This document shows, piece by piece, positions 43,430 through 53,759 of a stretch of 64,000 bases of DNA (its first letter is position 1; each line of letters begins with the position of its first letter). This DNA comes from Branchiostoma floridae (taxonomy: Eukaryota; Chordata; Leptocardii; Amphioxiformes; Branchiostomatidae), in assembly GCF_000003815.2 (NCBI RefSeq), contig NC_049984.1, positions 26,468,656 to 26,532,655 on the forward strand, written 5' to 3'. The position numbers and the translations under genes are program-made. The notes under the pieces are model-generated. The model was not told the DNA's origin and ran no database searches. It saw only the letters and a program-made list of their open reading frames with translations.

Positions 43430-43800
43430 TGTGGTGGGTAGCTGATACTGCTCGAGGCTTTCTTCGTGAACCTCGTAGTTATAGTCCACATAATGAACAC
43501 TTATGTTGAGTTGTTGGTTGCACGAACCATCCGTTGCTTCGTCGGCAATAATAGCAAACCATGCTGGGTCATAACCGTTTATACGTACAAGGACCAGCCT
43601 TGATGTATAGACTGGCTCTCATGCTGATAAGCTTGTCTAGGGTTGTTTCGGTTTTGGAAAAATTCATAACGTTGTTATGGTCCATCCTAACCCGTTTAGC
43701 GATGTCATCGGGCAGGCTGCATCATATCCAATGGCAGCGGTTTCCCTCCTACGAAGCTCCATGGACACGATGTTTGCTGTCACAGCTATAAGCGACTCCC
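43430..43800 (-). pseudogene. hAT-like transposase remnant (DUF4371-type)
   Basis: Minus-strand sense WFAIIADEATDGSCNQQLNI then SVHYVDYNYEVHEESL (43552-43445) matches the IIADEATD...QL-ICIRYVD stretch of DUF4371/hAT-like transposases; the DEATD Asp is catalytic in that family. Upstream sense (TETTLDKLISMRASLYIK near 43650) is in another frame with stops. A dead fragment. Confidence 0.7.
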
Positions 43801-44870
43801 TACACCTTGGCTAAACCTAAAATACAATGCACCAACATAAAACTTCAATACCTACCATTCTATGCCTACCTGGCTGTCCACTATAAAAGGTTTTTCTTAC
43901 ATTGAAGTAATGCATGATAGTAAGTATGATTTGGAAGAATACAACACCCTGCCACCGTTTCGAAGGAGTGTAACCTCGGTGACGGAGGAACGAGGCTACA
44001 TTATAGGGCAGGAGGGTCTCTGCATCCTTCACATCTGTTTCCTTACGCCCAAAAGGGCAGCCTCAGTGAGCCCGGTCTTGGGTTCACCTTCTCATGGAAG
44101 CAGCGCCTCCTCCAGAGCCCTGTGGTTAAACCAGCCTAGAGGATCTGTCCGCAGGTGGCCCGCTTTATTCGTTTGACAATATGGCAGTGATCCTCATGGT
44201 CACAAACGCTGTTCCATTTCTTTTTATAATGCATCACAGTACAAAGACTCTAGTCACCAGCCATCCTTTCTATCTCCAGTCCAGTCTTTAATATCGTAAA
44301 CAGGGTACTGGTAAAACTTCTATAGTGGCATCTATAAAGCAATAATATGGATAATTGCAACAGTAGTATTACAGAAAATCCACACGCAGGTGAACAAACA
44401 ACCTCCAACACAGTAGTCCTCCAACACATTGGCCCAATGTGAGAGCTGGTGAACACAAACGATCTTGAATTACATCCTACATGTACTATAACTAGACATC
44501 TACTGTCAGTCAGTCTATAAAATTGTGCTCTGCTTTCATGCAAGAACATATGGGTGTAGAGGCACATCTTCATTACATGTTATATGGGCAATACTCACTA
44601 AAACAGAGCATACAGAGGTTATGACATGTAAGAAAAAGTAGCATAAAACTTTTCAGAACATGTAGACAAGGCAAAGAAGTCTTCAAAGATGACTTAAAAT
44701 CTGGGTCAGTGAGCAGAAAGATATTCATTCATAACCTTGAACGTGGACATCAGGGATGTCATTCATTCATAAACATAATTTAAAAAAAAGAAGTAATAAA
44801 AAAAGTCCCAACAAAAACTGTGTTGCAAGTCTAAATATATTAAGGAAATTCGTAGACTTACAGTGGTAAT
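43801..44870. other. Non-coding stretch
   Basis: No gene or repeat recognised. Confidence 0.4.
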
Positions 44871-44880
44871 AACAGCATTT

Positions 44881-44912
44881 AAGGTACAACCCTTGTCTGA
44901 GGGTTGTACCTT
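44881..44912. repeat. Perfect 13-bp hairpin
   Basis: aaggtacaaccct, a 6-base loop, then agggttgtacctt. It stands alone in AT-rich sequence, upstream on the map of an exon at 44951. It could be a tiny foldback element. Confidence 0.85.
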
Positions 44913-44950
44913 ATTTGGAACACAACTTGCTAAGCAGTGCTCACCTGATA

Positions 44951-45069
44951 TTACTCCTTATTGTGGTACCAGGTTGTCTTGGCTTTTTTGTTGATAAGGG
45001 AGTTGAGACGTCGCCTATACTGGGCGTCGTCTGGGCGCATGGGCGGCTGCTGGAACAGGGCCAGGTGTT
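44951..45069 (-). CDS. Candidate terminal exon, unrecognised
   Basis: After acceptor cataatctcag the frame reads HLALFQQPPMRPDDAQYRRR then LNSLINKKAKTTWYHNKE and ends at TAA (44953-44951). It is 450 bases downstream, on the same strand, of the Myb/SANT-like sequence and could be its last exon. Confidence 0.4.
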
Positions 45070-45149
45070 CTGAGATTATGAGAAAAGTGACAACATTTAG
45101 TACATATTTTTGATATCATTGTGATGTAGATTTAATGCTTTTAAAAAAG

Positions 45150-45400
45150 TGTTCACACTCATTTTCAGACAATCCGATTATTTGCCCACAATCCAGGCCA
45201 TTTCTACTCCTCTTGTTGTGATCCAGGACTACCCGGTACCTGGACTTCATGCTTTTTCTTTCGTAGGACACTGTTCGTTAGTTTTGTCAAACCCAATCTC
45301 AATCATCCCACAGGTTATCTGCTCATAGTTATCATGGTTCTTGTTGATTTGTTCGAGCTTGCTCTTCGTTTCTTCTCTCACACAGAGCAAGATCAAAACC
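45150..45400 (-). pseudogene. Myb/SANT-like (trihelix) DNA-binding domain
   Basis: The minus strand reads VREETKSKLEQINKNHDNYE, ITCGMIEIGFDKTNEQCPTK and, after a one-base shift near 45257, KSMKSRYRVVLDHNKRSRNG. The pattern I-x-M-x-x-x-GF-x-(K/R)T-x-EQC-x-K then K-x-Y-(K/R)-VVxDHN-(K/R)-(K/R)SG is that of Myb_DNA-bind_4-type domains, common in DNA-binding and transposon-derived proteins. The frame break means a decayed copy or an assembly error. Confidence 0.55.
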
Positions 45401-45766
45401 ATTGTTTAATCCCGAGTCCACTAGCTTTGACCCGACGGTATTTTTCCTTCCCGCATATTACTATTCGGTGACAATAATTGTACAAAAAGAAGTAACGCAA
45501 GCAAACCTGTCAAGTAGCGTGGGTTTCGGACCACGCGCACCAGCTCGTACGACCTCCACAAAGGGCATATCAGAAATTTATACAAAATCTATCCCCGAGC
45601 ATTCACAGACAGGATTGCAGAAGAGCAGAAAAACACAAGCATTCACACTGCAAAAAGAAACAATCTGGATCTTTGCAGTTTAATCCGCTTGTTGTTTTTC
45701 TTAGTGTCTATTATAAAATCAGTTTACGGAATATGAAATGTTTTAAGGATGTGTGCTCCTGCATAT

Positions 45767-45877
45767 TAGCCTGAGTATCATCCGTATTCTACCGGGGCTC
45801 CTTACACTCGCTACCCCTAAATATTTAGGGAAGTGAGTGTAAGGAGCCCCGGTAGAAATAGGATGGTACCCAGGCTA
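45767..45877. mobile_element. 111-bp near-perfect palindromic foldback
   Basis: The two halves tagcctg-gta-catcc-tatt-taccggggctcc... are inverted copies about an axis at 45822 (ccctaaatatttaggg). The whole 111 bases pair with about eight mismatches. Its right edge coincides with the donor of the BEN-like exon at 45879. Confidence 0.9.
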
Positions 45878-45878
45878 C

Positions 45879-46076
45879 CTGCATATGGCCTCCAGCCTGT
45901 TTTGGTCCAAGCGTCCAAACCCATTGCTCCCATATACATTATTTTGGGTCAGTTCCCAGGTGCTGAAAACTTCCTGGACAATCAGCCGGACCCTTTTGGC
46001 ATCTTCTATCCATGGGAGCTGGTTGGCAGTGGCTGCCCGGATGGTGTGACACCTCTCCCCGGATGTCCTAATGGAA
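45879..46076 (-). CDS. BEN-like exon
   Basis: Acceptor tttgtatttacag at 46077, open across 198 bases: GERCHTIRAATANQLPWIED, AKRVRLIVQEVFSTWELTQN and GFGRLDQNRLEAIC. The second half fits the end of BEN domains (F-x-x-x-EL-x-x-S-V-x-G, LD-x-x-RL-x-AI). The donor (gcag|gtagcc) is weak and is the first base of the foldback at 45767-45877. The phrase TANQLPW is shared with the frame at 47.2-47.4 kb. Confidence 0.55.
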
Positions 46077-46992
46077 CTGTAAATACAAAAGTGATGCATG
46101 TATTCTATCAAATTACATCAACATAATCATCGGAATAAAGGAACATGATAAGAAACGTGGCTTAGTACTTGGTACTGCAAATATTGTAAGACAGAAACTT
46201 GATCCCGGCATTGGTTCAAGCCTCTTAATCTTTTTGTTGTTGTGGCCATATGTCACGGCCATTATTTCAAGACCGCAGCTTCTCATCTTGGACATCTGAA
46301 CACAAATTTGATACATTTGCTTTCCATTCACAACTCATCATGTCCTGTATGTTATAATCACACCATGACTGTAAATTAATTGCAATGTCATTTGTTAGCT
46401 ATTAAGAAAAATGTACTGCTTTGTTGCTTTTTCAGAGGAGTCCAGCTACAAACTGTAATTGCTAATATTTTTTGATTCCATGACCATTTGCAATTTCCCA
46501 GATTTTGTGATAAAAAAAGTTTTGCAATAAGTTGGAATCTACTAACAGGAAAAGATGAATGTTTTGATACTAAACCACGTGCATGATGAATGAATTCCAT
46601 GCAGAGGACGTCTAGTAATTTGCAAACATACAAAAATAGGTATGTTCCAAATACTCAACTATATCCATCATCTGTGTTTGGAGTTTGCTGACTGCTCAAT
46701 TCCTCTCCTCCTCAGCAGTCAGTGGGCTTGGATTTGTCACGGGCCTCTAGTTCAGCAGCTCTGTGGATATAGTCTCTGTACTCAGCTGTCTTGTTTTCTT
46801 TCATTTTAGCCCATGACCGTCCAGCCTATGCTGTTACTGCCTTTCCTGAAAAGGTAATGTCAGACTAGTCACAAAGATGACATTTTGATACCCCTTGATG
46901 CCCATGAAAGACTATGATACAAAGATTCCGAGTATGTGCACAATATCCCAGAAACAGTGAAATCCTGCACTGGTTGTAGCATTGACCATGGC

Positions 46993-47098
46993 TTAATCCA
47001 TGTGTCGTAGCTCAGCTGTCAGGTTGAGAGGCGCTGATTCGTACATCTTCGGTGTGAATCTTTCAGACGCTTCTCCGTGACTCGCAATCTTGTAACAA
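46993..47098 (-). CDS. Candidate terminal exon, unrecognised
   Basis: After attgttacaag the frame reads IASHGEASERFTPKMYESAP then LNLTAELRHMD and stops at 46993. Short and hydrophilic, no family. It follows two other candidate exons on the strand. Confidence 0.3.
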
Positions 47099-47189
47099 TA
47101 AATAAAAAAGGGCGAAAGCATGCATATGCAGGCTAGTGGAACTAAAAATGAACACTCTAGCTTATACTACATTGAGGTAAAAGATTAAG

Positions 47190-47375
47190 TCTGATTTCTA
47201 AAGTAAAAAATGGCTTTGATCACTTCAACCGTAGGTTGCCTCCTGTCCAAAACCATACACATGTCTTGGATGGTGAAGATTTCTGGAACGATGTGCCTAA
47301 TCCTTTGTGCTTCATTGATCATCCATGGCAGCTGGTTGGCAGTGAATGCCAGGATGGTTACCCCCCCTCCCGGTC
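47190..47375 (-). pseudogene. BEN-like exon, diverged paralogue
   Basis: The frame ILAFTANQLPWMINEAQRIR then HIVPEIFTIQDMCMVLDRRQ aligns with the exon at 45879-46076 (TANQLPW...A-R-R-IV-E-F). The upstream part is G-rich and altered, and no acceptor is evident. Possibly a decayed exon copy. Confidence 0.4.
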
Positions 47376-47457
47376 CCACTTCTTAGGTTATTTTGTGGCG
47401 GAAAACCTGCCGTGAGTTGAGTTAGGTGACTTTGATAGTATACTAATACTTACTTAC

Positions 47458-47596
47458 GCGTTTTTTCTTGCTGTGAAAGTAGGGAGAACCGTCTAGCCCG
47501 TCTTCGTTGCCTCATCTGTCTCCTATCTTGCCTGTGAATTGGATCATCAACTCGTGGATAGTTGGCCAGCGGGATATAAAAGTAGGCCAAGGCGTT
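47458..47596 (-). CDS. Internal exon, unrecognised basic protein
   Basis: A strong acceptor (ccatcatttcag) and a strong donor (gtaagta) flank 139 open bases: ALAYFYIPLANYPRVDDPIH then RQDRRQMRQRRRARRFSLLS. It is very arginine-rich at the end. No family was recognised, but both splice sites are good. Confidence 0.5.
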
Positions 47597-48084
47597 CTGA
47601 AATGATGGTGATAGACAAACAAGTTTAAGAAGTAATGCGTGTATACCGGGACAGGGCCTTGCTGATTGATTTACCTAAGAACTTTTTCAAATAAAAGTAC
47701 TCGAAGTAATAGTTTAAGTTTGTGGGCTTGCTACAGAACCTTTCGGTGGAAGGGCATATGAGCAATCTCAAGTACCAGTCTCTGAGATTCAACCCGAGTG
47801 ATCAGTTATGTGATTTCTGCTGGTGTCTGATACGAATTCTTTTCTGAGGAAACGACTTGCGCTTGAAGGTGGACTTGGAACAGCAAAGTTGATCGATGAT
47901 GGTTTTGTTGTCTTCAGGACACAGCAACTTGTCCTTTGTCTGGCAATGCCTCCTACCCAACTCAGCCTACCTTCCCAAACATGGCGGGGACTGACAAGGC
48001 TTCCGATTGGGAAATTTAGTACTCTATTTTACATGAAATGGCTGCCATCTTGCTGCCCGTGACCCCTGACCCCCGCAAAGATCA

Positions 48085-48430
48085 GCACCGTTATCTTCTT
48101 TAACAATTGGGTTATCTACAGTTAAAAATAAATCAACGGGTTCGCCACTGGCACCAGATCTTCCAACACTGCAAAATAACCTTCAATAACACAGCAGAAC
48201 ATCTGCACTTCGCCAAAGTGAACATATCCGCCTTGTGTGAGTTTAACTGTTCTACTGTTGCGGGTTTTCTCCCGACCATAGTTTTGACTGTAGATGGTCT
48301 GGCCATGGAGCTCTGAACACTTCGCACACAGTTCGTCCGTATCGCCACAAAGGTCCGTATCGCCTCACATACATGGCTAGGTGACGAAGCTTGTGCACGT
48401 TCATTGTCTGCACACGCTGACCTGATCAAT
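48085..48430 (-). repeat. Ngaro-related fragment (pair with 53.3-53.5 kb)
   Basis: Matches 53262-53513 over about 250 bases. The shared minus-strand frame reads MVGRKPATVEQLNSHKADMF then TLAKCRCSAVL. In the second copy this sits just before the tyrosine recombinase. Differences in the middle are partly silent (tta/ttg, aac/aat), which suggests past coding constraint. The recombinase part is lost here after PVANPLI. Confidence 0.7.
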
Positions 48431-48489
48431 TGTGAACAGAAAAAAAATCAGTGGTACACACCATGTTTTGCAAGACCTTAAATATCCTT

Positions 48490-48577
48490 GAGCATCATTG
48501 AAACAGCTTTGATTAGTACACGCAACTGTGTCTGACCTCAGAATATCTTTCAAGTTTGACTCGGATACTCTTTCAAG
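48490..48577 (-). CDS. Candidate exon, unrecognised
   Basis: A good acceptor (gtttttgttgcag at 48578) leads to LERVSESNLKDILRSDTVAC. The donor is unclear (gaggtcag or aaggtctt). It lies 470 bases downstream of the HECT-like exon on the same strand and may belong to the same gene. Confidence 0.35.
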
Positions 48578-49050
48578 CTGCAACAAAAACGACAATCACA
48601 CACTGTACATTTGTAAACACACCGGACAGATTTGGAAGTGATTAAACGTGACACGCGGTCAGTATCCTATTCCGAGACATGACTATTACTTGTTGGTGTG
48701 TTTGTGACTCTATGGGGAGTCTATAATTAAAATGTACTTATTTTAAAGACTTACATGTACAGCACTAACATTCATGAAAATGAATTTGATCAGTCAGTCA
48801 GTCATCTTTGGTTACTAGACAAACTGATATTATATTGTCATTATCCTAAAGTCAAAAGGTCAAACACCAACGCTAACCAGGCAAGTGGATGACAAAACTG
48901 ATGAATACTTAATATACGACTATAACAAATGGAATAATATTGTAAGGGGCAATAGACAAGCTTTATAAAGATGTACACAACAATTGATAGAGTATATATT
49001 GAGATATACAGATCAAAATCAAGTTTCCAACTTTTTTGTGTTAAGCTTAC

Positions 49051-49348
49051 CTCCTCAGCTCAACAAATGCTGCCATGGCGGGGTCAACAGGGCTGTACTG
49101 GGTCATGTCTGGCAGCCTCTCCCCGGACAAAGCTGCCACAATGGCAGGATGGAAGTAACTGGGAGATGGCCCAAGGTGCACCACGGACATTGCCATGGCA
49201 TTGCCTGCCACGACAGGGTCCCCCTGAATCAACGCCACAGGGGAGTTTACGGGCAAGTAGCCATCTGGAGTGGGCTCGAAAAGGCCAGAGGTCTCAAACA
49301 AGCCCTGAAGGGCCAGACGAAACATTTCGTTTCTCGGCCCTCCTAGGT
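49051..49348 (-). CDS. HECT-like ubiquitin ligase exon (G2E3-type)
   Basis: Acceptor tttcacacattcaag, donor gag|gtaagc at 49050; 298 open bases. It reads GGPRNEMFRLALQGLFETSG, LFEPTPDGYLPVNSP, AGNAMAMSVVHLGPSPSYFH and PAIVAALSGERLPD. This is the GG-R-E-F-RL-...-LFEG-...-G-MIAxSLVHGGP-P-F-P pattern of the HECT N-lobe in G2E3-type proteins. HECT ligases pass ubiquitin through a C-terminal Cys. The C-lobe and that Cys were not found nearby. A related truncated exon lies at 58.1-58.2 kb. Confidence 0.65.
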
Positions 49349-49613
49349 CTTGAATGTGTGAAAGAGCACGGTCCGGAGCAGCGGTGCGCGACAAGAAGAC
49401 CCTAAGGGCGGCTAGATGACAGGAACGGAAATGAAAGAAGTTGGCTGTGAGGAGGAACGGATGCTGGAGAAGGGAAAGATGATACGGATGGGAGTGATGA
49501 GGAAGGCGTAGATGAAAGAGAGATGCTGGAGAAGGGAAAGGGGGGATGAAGTAGGAACGGCGAGGCGGGGAGTGTGGGGGTGAAGGAGGGGAGTGACGGT
49601 AAGGATCAGGACG

Positions 49614-50300
49614 TTAGCGGTTGTCGTGAGAGTCATCGTGGTAGCGGTTGTCGGTAGGATCAAGGCGGTAACGGTCATTGTCAGGTTCAGGACTGCAGCG
49701 GTTGTCAACAAAGTCATAGTGGTGGCGATTGTCGTCAGAGTCGTCGTGGTAGCGATTGTCGTCAGAATCATCGTGGTAGCGGTTGTCGGTAGGATCAAGG
49801 CGGTAACGGTCATTGTCAGGTTCAGAACTGCAGCGGTTGTCAACAAAGTCATAGTGGTGGCGATTGTCATCAGAGTCGTCGTGGTAGCGATTGTCGTCAG
49901 AATCATCGTGGTAGCGGTTGTCGGTAGGATCAAGGCGGTAACGGTCATTGTCAGGTTCAGGACTGCAGCGGTTGTCAACAAAGTCATAGTGGTAGCGATT
50001 GTCGTCAGAATCATCGTGGTAGCGGTTGTCGTCAGGAAAGAGTAGGGGGTGGTCACGTTCGTGGTCATATTCGGCCGGCAGGTAAACGACATTGTTGTCG
50101 GCGGGGTCAATGTCGAATGGAATTTCGTGGAATGGAATGTAGGGGATGAAGATGTCATCATAGAAGAACAGGGACGATTGAGGCTGGTCGTCATCTGGGA
50201 GGGGGGGGGGCGAGACGTCGCCAGGGGAAGGCAGGACCTCGCGCATGGCGGCCGCAACGCGGTGACAGGGGGACGGAGGGCAGGACGGGATGTCAACCAT
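49614..50300 (-). CDS. Acidic Asp/Asn/Arg/Tyr repeat protein
   Basis: The frame is open from about 50603. I choose the ATG at 50300 (cc ATGG context) over upstream Mets because the sequence before it is low in coding character. After MVDIPSCPPSPCHRVAAAMR and a Pro/Asp-rich part (FFYDDIFIPYIPFHEIPFDI), about 16 units of nine residues follow (DNRYHDDSD, DNRHHYDFV, DNRCSPEPD, NDRYRLDPT). The frame ends at 49614 just after the repeats. No signal or domain is seen. It may be the 5' part of a gene with the HECT-like exon downstream, but no donor links them. Other frames over the repeat are shadows. Confidence 0.45.
   Translation of the reverse strand: MVDIPSCPPSPCHRVAAAMREVLPSPGDVSPPPLPDDDQPQSSLFFYDDIFIPYIPFHEIPFDIDPADNNVVYLPAEYDHERDHPLLFPDDNRYHDDSDDNRYHYDFVDNRCSPEPDNDRYRLDPTDNRYHDDSDDNRYHDDSDDNRHHYDFVDNRCSSEPDNDRYRLDPTDNRYHDDSDDNRYHDDSDDNRHHYDFVDNRCSPEPDNDRYRLDPTDNRYHDDSHDNR
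49615..50040. repeat. Nested 27-bp / 135-bp minisatellite
   Basis: A 135-bp unit starts at 49651, 49786 and 49921 (tcggtaggatcaagg). Each is built from five 27-bp subunits of the type ttgtcgtcagaatcatcgtggtagcgg. This is a higher-order repeat of three 135-bp units plus partial subunits. Confidence 0.93.
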
Positions 50301-50603
50301 GGTCAAAATGGCTCGGCGCAAGTTTGGGAAATACCGCCGAATGATGGCCGGCACCATGGATGTCGCCAAGTGGTTAAGAGGGGCGGGCCCCGTCGTTACG
50401 GTGGAGTGACCCCTGCCGAGGTCAAAGTCATGGCTATCGAGCAGAGGCGAGATGAAGAAAAAAGGAGGGGCTTGAATCCTGGGGTGCGAGGCCCAGCCGG
50501 AACGGCGGGAAAAGAGCCATGTCAGAACTGAAGAGGCCAGAAAGCAGGGCAATTTAGGAATGAAAGTTTTGAATTGAAGGCCAAAATAGAACGGAAAGGA
50601 CAA

Positions 50604-51319
50604 GGAGTCGGAGGAGCGGCGGCGAATAGGTGGGAAATTGAACAGGTCTCACCTGGGAACCAATGAAGGCGAAGATGTACACAACTCAAGATAACGGACC
50701 GGCGGAAAAGACAGCATCAACAGGTCAATCTTGATGATAGTCACAATCTGGACACGGAGCGAACAGAAACGGCTGTGGCGCTTCTGAGGCGACTAATGTC
50801 AGAGAAGGGCGCGAGAAGGCGAAAATGATACCTGGTCCAAGATTGGTTGGAACTCAGAAGACAACAAGGCAGTGTCCAGCCAGTTGGGGGGAGGGAATGA
50901 AGCATAATTGGGAGCAGAGGCGTGTTGGGGATGATCCATGCCCAATAGGGCGTGGCCACAATAAACAGGACCAGACATGAGCACTGAGCCAGTGGAGTGT
51001 TAGAATAGGAACGCAGCAACCAACATCAAAAAGAGAAAAAACACAACGACCTGGCAATAAGCATAACTGCAGGAAAAACAAACTACAAAAAAGAACCAAT
51101 CCTACTGAATAAAAAATGTCACGCAACAGAGCGAGACTAGTAAAACTAGCTAAAACCGAACTAGAACACTTCCCGGTGTGGGAACCATTTGTGGCATATA
51201 GATTGGTCTTGACCTAGCTACTGGGAACCACTACTCTAAACTCAACCCCTGGACTGGGGCAGGACACTACTACACTTAAGTCAAGGACCAGATCTAGCTA
51301 GTGGCAGGGTTCGGGCTTA
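50604..51319. other. Non-coding stretch
   Basis: No recognised family; minus-strand frames of about 90 codons are unremarkable. A TATA-like cttatatatttctc lies at 51316. Confidence 0.4.
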
Positions 51320-51560
51320 TATATTTCTCTCACACACACCATAAAACCAAGGCCAGACGGTACAATCACCAGTCACATTCCTTTTATTCTAACGCTCGTA
51401 CGGTGGTTACAACAACATAGTCTCACACAAGAGAATGTACAGTACGCATCAATGTAAGACTCACGTCAGAATACAGTGCACACCTCAATAGTAAATAGTT
51501 CCTAATTATCCCAGGGACCCCCCAAAAACCACAATTTGGATTGACTAACCGCACATCCTA
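51320..51560. repeat. Dispersed repeat, copy 2 (pair with 26.0-26.2 kb)
   Basis: See the entry at 25985-26210. It may be part of an LTR. Confidence 0.5.
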
Positions 51561-51628
51561 AAGACCCGCCAAGGGCTTACAACAGAACACTGAGTGCTCA
51601 CCACAATTTGTCGCTTGAGGTATAAGTC

Positions 51629-51828
51629 ATGTCGTCGTGCCGCTCAGAGATCCGTCGGAAGCCGGAGACCCGACCGCCGACCGGCCGCCCCTCAACGAGG
51701 TCGAGATCGATTACCTGCAGTCGAAGTCCGAATACCAAAAGCCAAAGATACCCGGGTTTTCTTGGGTATATAAGTTTCCATCAGAGGTTTTGCATAATGC
51801 CAAACGGAATAGATCTTTTGAACAGTGA
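51629..51828 (+). CDS. Coding-like fragment, unrecognised
   Basis: The plus-strand frame PLRDPSEAGDPTADRPP, NEVEIDYLQSKSEYQKPKIP and GFSWVYKFPSEVLHNAKRN ends at 51828. Its composition is protein-like, but there is no start context, splice site or family. Confidence 0.25.
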
Positions 51829-52199
51829 TTGGTTACAAGAGCGGCACCCACGTGTCTTGTTGACATCTTGACGTCACAGAGACGCACTACCCTATCAGTG
51901 TGCGGCAGCCACAGGGAAGTTACAATCGTCAATGACAGGGAAGGGGCTCTATCAAGGGGTGATACATTACTAAGGGCATAGGGGCTGCAATTATCACTGC
52001 TACACACTAACTCCACCCCTGAGTCCCTGACGGACTCCATCACCATCCTAGTGACAGCCTCGTTGTGAGGCGAGTTGAATCTGGTACCACAATCAGAATG
52101 GCAGACAGGCATGTTTTGCATAATTTTTGATACACGAACAAACCAAAGAAGAAATCAAAGATGTTATAGGACTGTTAGTTGAATGCCTGACGGCTGCTG

Positions 52200-52770
52200 T
52201 GCCTGCTGCTGCGATGCTTGTTGCGCCCTGAACCGTGCCTTGCCCCAAACCGTGCCTGGGGCAAAAGCATGGTTTGGGACACGCGGGGACTGCCCCGTAT
52301 CGTGCCCAATCGCGCACAGTTCTGGGCACACAGGGGACCTTGTCCCATACTGTGCTTTGGGGCGGAGCTTAGTGTTTTTAGGGGAGGAGTCTGTCCAACG
52401 TGCTTTTTTTCCTGCAGCCCCGCCATCTTTGTTTTTCGGCGCGCTGTGATGAGGAAGAATCAACGTAATTCACGCTCGTCTTGGAGCAGTTACGGACTTA
52501 GATTTGATGTGGTAAAAACAGACGGATGTCATAGCACTAATTTCTACAACAATAATATATATATTATATATATCCAAGACTGTAGATTTAACCACAAGCC
52601 ACGGTTCGGGGTAAAATACCGTGCTTTGCCCCAAACAGTGCCTGGGCACAGTTCGGGGCAGTCCCCGCGTGTCCCAAACCGTGCTTTTGCCCCAGGCACG
52701 GTTTGGGGCAAGCGGGGACTGCCCCAAACCGTGCCTAGGCACTGTTTGGGGCAAAGAAATTTGATCTGAC
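52200..52770. mobile_element. GC-rich foldback made of a ~20-bp repeat
   Basis: The left arm (52230-52375) and right arm (52600-52765) are inverted copies built from variants of gccccaaaccgtgcctgg. The phrase gggacacgcggggactgcccc occurs on the left and its complement ggggcagtccccgcgtgtccc on the right. The spacer is AT-rich and contains a (TA)n stretch at 52553-52572. Long open frames here are by-products. Confidence 0.85.
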
Positions 52771-53520
52771 TGTCTTCTTGGTTAGGGGTTTGGCGATCTT
52801 ATATGGGTGGTTCCTGGCTGTGATTGAATGGAAATGGAAGTGAGCCGGCCACTGTGCTTGAAGGTCTGAAAGATAACAATGACGGAAGAACCGAAAGGTT
52901 GAGGCGCAGGGAAGAAGCATATGTTTCTGCAATGTGTGCTGCGAGCCGGGGGTAATTCGCTGATGCGGGCCATTGCATAGGACATGAATAGGAACATTGC
53001 CTTACAGGCGTTGCTCGTAGGCTAAAGAGGGTATGTTTGGTAGAGTGTCGATCAATGACTTAAGCGTGGAATGGGAGATGGAAAGATGGCTGTCTGGGAT
53101 GCGGTACTTTCTAGTGGCCGCCAATAATTTTTGAATCGCGAATGTTTGAGTTGGGTCGGGAAGGTTGAGAAGTTTGTGTATAAAGGTAATAGCAGGCAGC
53201 TTAGTAGAGATTGACGCGGGGGCTAGACCTTTTTGGTGCAGGGATCGAAGCGCTTCTTTAACAATTGGGTTATCTACAGTGTCAAAATCAATCAACGGGT
53301 TTGCGACTGGCACCAGATCTTTTAACACTCCAAATTAACTTTCATTAACACAGCAGAACATCTGCACTTAGCCAAAGTGAACATATCCGCCTTGTGTGAA
53401 TTCAACTGTTCTACTGTTGCGGTTTTTCTCCCGACCATAGTTTGTAGATACTGTAGATGGTCTGGCCATGGACCTCTGCTCGATAAAACACTTTGCACAC
53501 AGTTCGTCCGCATCGTGACC
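52740..53520 (-). pseudogene. Ngaro-type tyrosine recombinase
   Basis: The minus strand reads VANPLIDFDTVDNPIVKEAL, SISTKLPAITFIHKLLNLPD, FAIQKLLAATRKYR and SHSTLKSLIDTLPNIPSLAY in one 109-codon frame. After a stop and shift near 53000 it reads MFLFMSYAMARISELPPA then TFKHSGRLTSISIQSQPG. The first half is the core-binding domain of Ngaro/DIRS-like recombinases. ARISEL is the box I Arg motif, and FKHS...ISIQSQPG matches the beta strands that follow. The second box (HxxR) and the Tyr are missing, since the sequence enters the foldback at 52770. Confidence 0.75.
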
Positions 53521-53759
53521 CGCAGCTGACCTGAGCGCCTGCAGGTGTAAGGGTCTCTACTCTGGCTCCCTCATTCTTCCGAGGCGGTAGAGGCCGCTAG
53601 CCAGTTTTGTTCGATTTGCCCTTGGATTGGTAAGAAAAATAATGAACATCTTTGCATACAGTCTTTCCTTACGAAAACAAATTATAGTATCCTTCACTTT
53701 TCATGTAAAAAAGATAAAGTGACATAAAATGCATAGGCTTTTTTGTGGCTGAAGTATGT

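Noticed and set aside
46712..46845. Possible exon reading KMKENKTAEYRDYIHRAAEL
   Set aside because: Protein-like, but a TAG lies in frame within a few codons of the acceptor, so it was not annotated.
49593..50045. Plus-strand Val/Ile-rich frame over the 27-bp rep
   Set aside because: Shadow of the minus-strand repeat frame; hydrophobic only because of codon reversal.
52175..52769. Overlapping ORFs on both strands in the GC-rich foldback
   Set aside because: Explained by the short repeat unit and GC richness.
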